NCBI GenBank assembly: GCA_016748015.1
Contig: JAAOMT010000074.1
Coordinates: forward strand, 1 to 34,009
Origin: Geosiphon pyriformis
Lineage: Eukaryota > Glomeromycota > Glomeromycetes > Archaeosporales > Geosiphonaceae
DNA: 34,009 bases
Reading direction: 5' to 3'
The notes under the pieces are model-generated. The model was given only the letters and a program-made list of their open reading frames with translations, did not search any database and was not told the DNA's origin. Positions 30,891 through 34,009 of the stretch are shown one piece after another; the first letter of the stretch is position 1; every line of letters begins with the position of its first letter. A program made the position numbers and the translations under genes.

Positions 30891-33091
30891 TATTTATTAA
30901 ATAAAAAAATAAAAACAATAATAATTATTAAATAAAAATCATTTTTTTAAATTTTAAATAATATAAATAATATTGTAAAATATGTAAAAATTTTATAATT
31001 TAATTATTTAACAAAAAATTAAAATAAGTAATTAGAATAATTAATTTTAGATTAATAAATAATATAAAATATTATTAAAAAATATATATAAATAACAATA
31101 AAAACATAATTTAAAAAAAAATTTCAAATAAAATATTTATTAAAATTATTAATTTAAACCAAAAAAACAAAGTAATTTTTTTGATTTTTTTGTTAATTAT
31201 AACTTAAACCAAAAATATTTGTTTTGAATAAGTATATATTATTTCAAAATAAAAAACTTTTTTTTGATATATTTTTATAATTATATTTAAAACAAAAAGT
31301 AAAAAATTTACAATTTTTATTTTTTAAAGTATTTAATAATATTTTTATTAATAAGATATTTATAGCTATTAAAATTGTTTAATAGTATTTTATAAAAATA
31401 TTATTCTTAAATAAAATAATAATAAATTGGTTTTTTATTAATTTTAAATTACTATTTTTATTTTAGTTAAAAGTTTTTTTAAATAATTAATTAAGACTAA
31501 TTCTAATATAATTATTATTATTATATAAAATTTTAAAAATTTTAATAACAAATTAGTAATAAAGTTATGTTAAAAAACCAAAAAATGAATTTTGTTTTCT
31601 TTTTTTTGATATCTTTTAAAGTATTACTTATTTTTTAAAATCTATTTCTTTTTTTGTGAAAAATAAAATATTATATATTATTTAGTTTTTCTAATATTTA
31701 CATCAATTTTATAGTAATTATATTAATTATAATATTTAATTCAGATTTGGTTATAAATAATAATCTTTTTTTATATTTAAATAATAATAATAACAACATA
31801 TTTGCTGAAATTAACTCTAATTAATACTTAATTAAATTGTTTAATATATTGAATTCTGGTCAATTTTTATTGATCTAAAAGTTAAACAAATTATATTTTT
31901 ATATATAACTTTAAATAATTAATCTATTAAGTTATTTAATATTAAAAATTAAGCTAATTAAATAAAAAAAAATTTTTTTTGTTTTTTAATAATATTTAAA
32001 AAACATTATTAATTATTAAAAGTTTTTTAAATAAATAATTTTTATTTTAATATATTTTTATATATTTAAATTTATTAAAATTTTTTCGTGGTTTTTGTGT
32101 TTGATTTTGTTTTTAATATTATTGTTTTTTTAAGTCTTTATATATAATATTAAAAATATTATAAGTATTTTTGGTAAAATTTTTTAGTATTAAGTTAAAG
32201 TTTGTTAATTAGTAATAATATAGTGTTATTTATTTTAAGTTATATGTATTTTTAAATATTATTTTAACTTATTAGTTTATTTAATAAAAAAAATAATGTT
32301 AAAATTTTTTTTTTATCAATTAAAAAAAAATAAATGTTTTTAAAAACACTTTTAAAACCAAATTAATAAACTTTTTTCTGATTGTATTGTTTTTAAAATT
32401 AATGAAATGATTTTTTTAAGTATATAATTATATTTTTTTTATTTTTTTATTTTTTAAATATGTTTAATAATTAAAATATATTATTATTATATTTGGTTTT
32501 TAAAAAAAACTAAATATTGTAATTATTAAAACTAATGCTTTAAAAAAAAGTTATATTTGCTAAAAAATTTTTGATTATTAATAATGTTTTAAATATTAAA
32601 ATTTAGATTATTTGATATTTAATTATAAAATATTATTATTTTTTTTTTTAAAGTTTTTTGTTCAAATTTGTAATTAATCTTAAAATTTTTGTGTTTTTTT
32701 TTTTCCCCTATTTTTACGAATGAAGTCCAACCGTTATCTAGCATACAGAAATCTTTGTGTTTTATTTTGTTAATACAAAATTTTATACCAAATCTGTTAT
32801 TTTTTAAATTTTTAAATTTTTTTGGTCTTTTTTATTGTTATTATAATTATTAATTTTATAATTAACTTTAAATTAATATTTTAAAATCTTAACTTGTTAA
32901 ATTGGCTTTACTAATTAATTTTATTATAAAACTTATTAATATTTTGGTTTTTGTAATAAGAAAATTTATTAATAATTATAATTTTGTAAAAATTAAAATA
33001 AAAAATAAAATATTTGCAATTAAAAAAAAATAATTAACATTTTTAGAAAAATTGTTAATAATTTAAACAAAAAAATAATAGGTTTAAACAA

Positions 33092-33124
<33 letters not shown>
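33092..33124 (+). repeat. (AAT)n microsatellite
   Basis: About eleven uninterrupted AAT units. Confidence 0.9.
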
Positions 33125-33125
<1 letters not shown>

Positions 33126-33368
33126 TATTTAAAAAAATCTAAATTTTTTTTGTTAAAATAATAATACTTTAAAAGCTATAAACTTTTAATATTCAAATTT
33201 AATACAAATAAAATCATTATATATAATTGACTGGTTTAGTTTTTGGTAATAATAATTTTAATTGTAATTATATATAAAATAACTGTTTTAAATAAATTTG
33301 TTTCTGTAAATTTAACATAATTTAATCTAAATTAAACTTGTATTTAATTATATGTAAAAAGCATGTAA

Positions 33369-33408
33369 ATTATATATATATTTATATATATGTATATATA
33401 TATATATA
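33369..33408. repeat. (TA)n-rich microsatellite
   Basis: Runs of TA interrupted by single bases, as in tatatatatttatatatatg followed by further TA units. Confidence 0.8.
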
Positions 33409-33420
33409 AAATTATTATGA

Positions 33421-33980
33421 AATTAAACAAATTTTCGATTCTGATAATTCAAAATCCCTTGAAAAATGAGATTTTTTGAACTAGATTATATGAATTTTAT
33501 CAAAACAGTGATCTATTTTCGAATAAATATTATATAATTTTCGAAAACAAATTTTGTTTAATTTTCAAAAAAAAAAAAAGATCATTGGTTACGGGGATAT
33601 AAACGTGTTTACTCTGATAAAAAAGCTTATTATCAGTAATTAATGTGTGTGTGTGTATGTGTATGCTTTAAAATTTTTAATGTAAATTTAATTACTTTTT
33701 ATGTTTCTTGTTCGATTATTTTAGTAATAAATCATCATCTTTTTTCATTTTGTCTTGATACTTTATCAAAAATTGATATCAATTGTACTACTGTTACATT
33801 ATCTTAAATCAAAAACGCGGGAAAAAACAAGAAAGCTCATGTTTAGATGAGTAGGATACTTTAACCCTTTTTCTTTTAGAGTTCGAATTGACAAGGTTTT
33901 GGAAGATTAAAATTTTTATGTGATAGGCAATATCAGAGAAACTTGTTGGTCTCACTGAGCAAAATTTTTTAATACTCTGA
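33421..33980. other. CpG-bearing segment at the right end, no gene recognised
   Basis: Composition returns toward that of ordinary sequence and several CpG sites survive (tttcgatt, ttcgaata, ttacgggg, aaacgtgt, aacgcggg, gttcgaat). A TG-rich run is at 33643-33665 and a 7-bp stem (CTGATAA/TTATCAG) at 33614-33636. No open frame is long enough to call. It could be a promoter or 5' region of a gene beyond the contig end; this is inference. Confidence 0.4.
33815..33827 (-). promoter_or_regulatory. E2F/MBF-like site candidate
   Basis: The minus strand reads TTTTTTCCCGCGT. This contains TTTCCCGC, the E2F consensus type, and CGCGT, close to the fungal MCB core ACGCGT. It is a single site with no gene seen beside it, so the call is weak. 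Confidence 0.25.
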
Positions 33981-33991
33981 GTTTTTTTTTT

Positions 33992-34009
33992 GGGGGGGGG
34001 GGGGGGGGG
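33992..34009. other. Terminal run of 18 G, probable sequence or assembly artefact
   Basis: Ten T are followed by eighteen G at the very end. A pure G run has no parallel in this AT-rich DNA. Two-colour short-read chemistry yields G when signal is lost, which would explain it. The window therefore probably ends at a contig edge. Confidence 0.7.

Larger units (their letters stand above)
30891..33420. other. AT-rich desert with microsatellites
   Basis: About 2.5 kb is nearly pure A/T with no gene signal in either strand. It contains the AAT repeat at 33092-33124, a TA-rich repeat at 33369-33408 and one small island of normal composition at 32703-32760. Confidence 0.65.

Noticed and set aside
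33840-33905. tRNA-like stretch containing GTTCGAAT
   Set aside because: The arms around the candidate T-loop do not pair and no anticodon arm can be built.

Overview
The window looks like nuclear DNA of a fungus, most likely an arbuscular mycorrhizal fungus (Glomeromycotina; the low GC would suit a Gigaspora-type genome). I judge this from recalled resemblance of the LINE and Ty3/gypsy proteins to families abundant in Rhizophagus and Gigaspora assemblies; no search was possible. I found no host gene, tRNA, rRNA or CRISPR array. The window appears to be a graveyard of retrotransposons in very AT-rich DNA, and it ends in a run of 18 G that looks like an assembly edge.

Layout. 1-6180: LINE A (+), cut by the left window edge and missing its 3' end. 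6181-8145: AT desert with a 10-bp minisatellite. 8150-10084: LINE B (-), 5'-truncated at an LTR. 10085-19856: a two-LTR Ty3/gypsy element (+) with gag, protease, a Cys-rich segment, a dUTPase-like domain, RT/RNase H, integrase and an extra ORF running into the 3' LTR. 19857-20590: LINE C (+), 3' fragment. 20945-27835: LINE D (+), near full length. 27890-28034: LINE E (+), 3' UTR scrap. 28039-29019: solo LTR of the same gypsy family (-) with a 4-bp target duplication. 29024-29480: LINE F (-), 3' fragment. 29471-29630: a second array of the 10-bp minisatellite in the opposite orientation. 29640-34009: no gene found; an AT desert, then a short stretch with higher complexity and CpG.

The LINEs share one plan. 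ORF1 is a gag-like protein with an RRM-like middle and a CCHC knuckle. It overlaps ORF2 by an ATGA stop/start. ORF2 carries an APE-type endonuclease, a reverse transcriptase with an FVDD-type motif, an RNase H and a C-terminal Cys/His knuckle. Five copies end in the same 3' UTR block. The gypsy element has LTRs of about 940 bp bounded by TGTTA/TAACA, a conserved TATA box, and 20-bp repeats in the upstream part of the LTR.

The common theme is decay by C-to-T and G-to-A changes. Premature stops sit where CAA, CAG, CGA or TGG codons are expected, and catalytic Asp codons have become Asn. LINE A ORF2 stays in one frame for about 4.3 kb despite 14 stops. The most interesting items are the dUTPase-like domain, the extra gypsy ORF, the ATGA overlap, the transition-driven decay, the rearranged gypsy flanks and the paired minisatellites.
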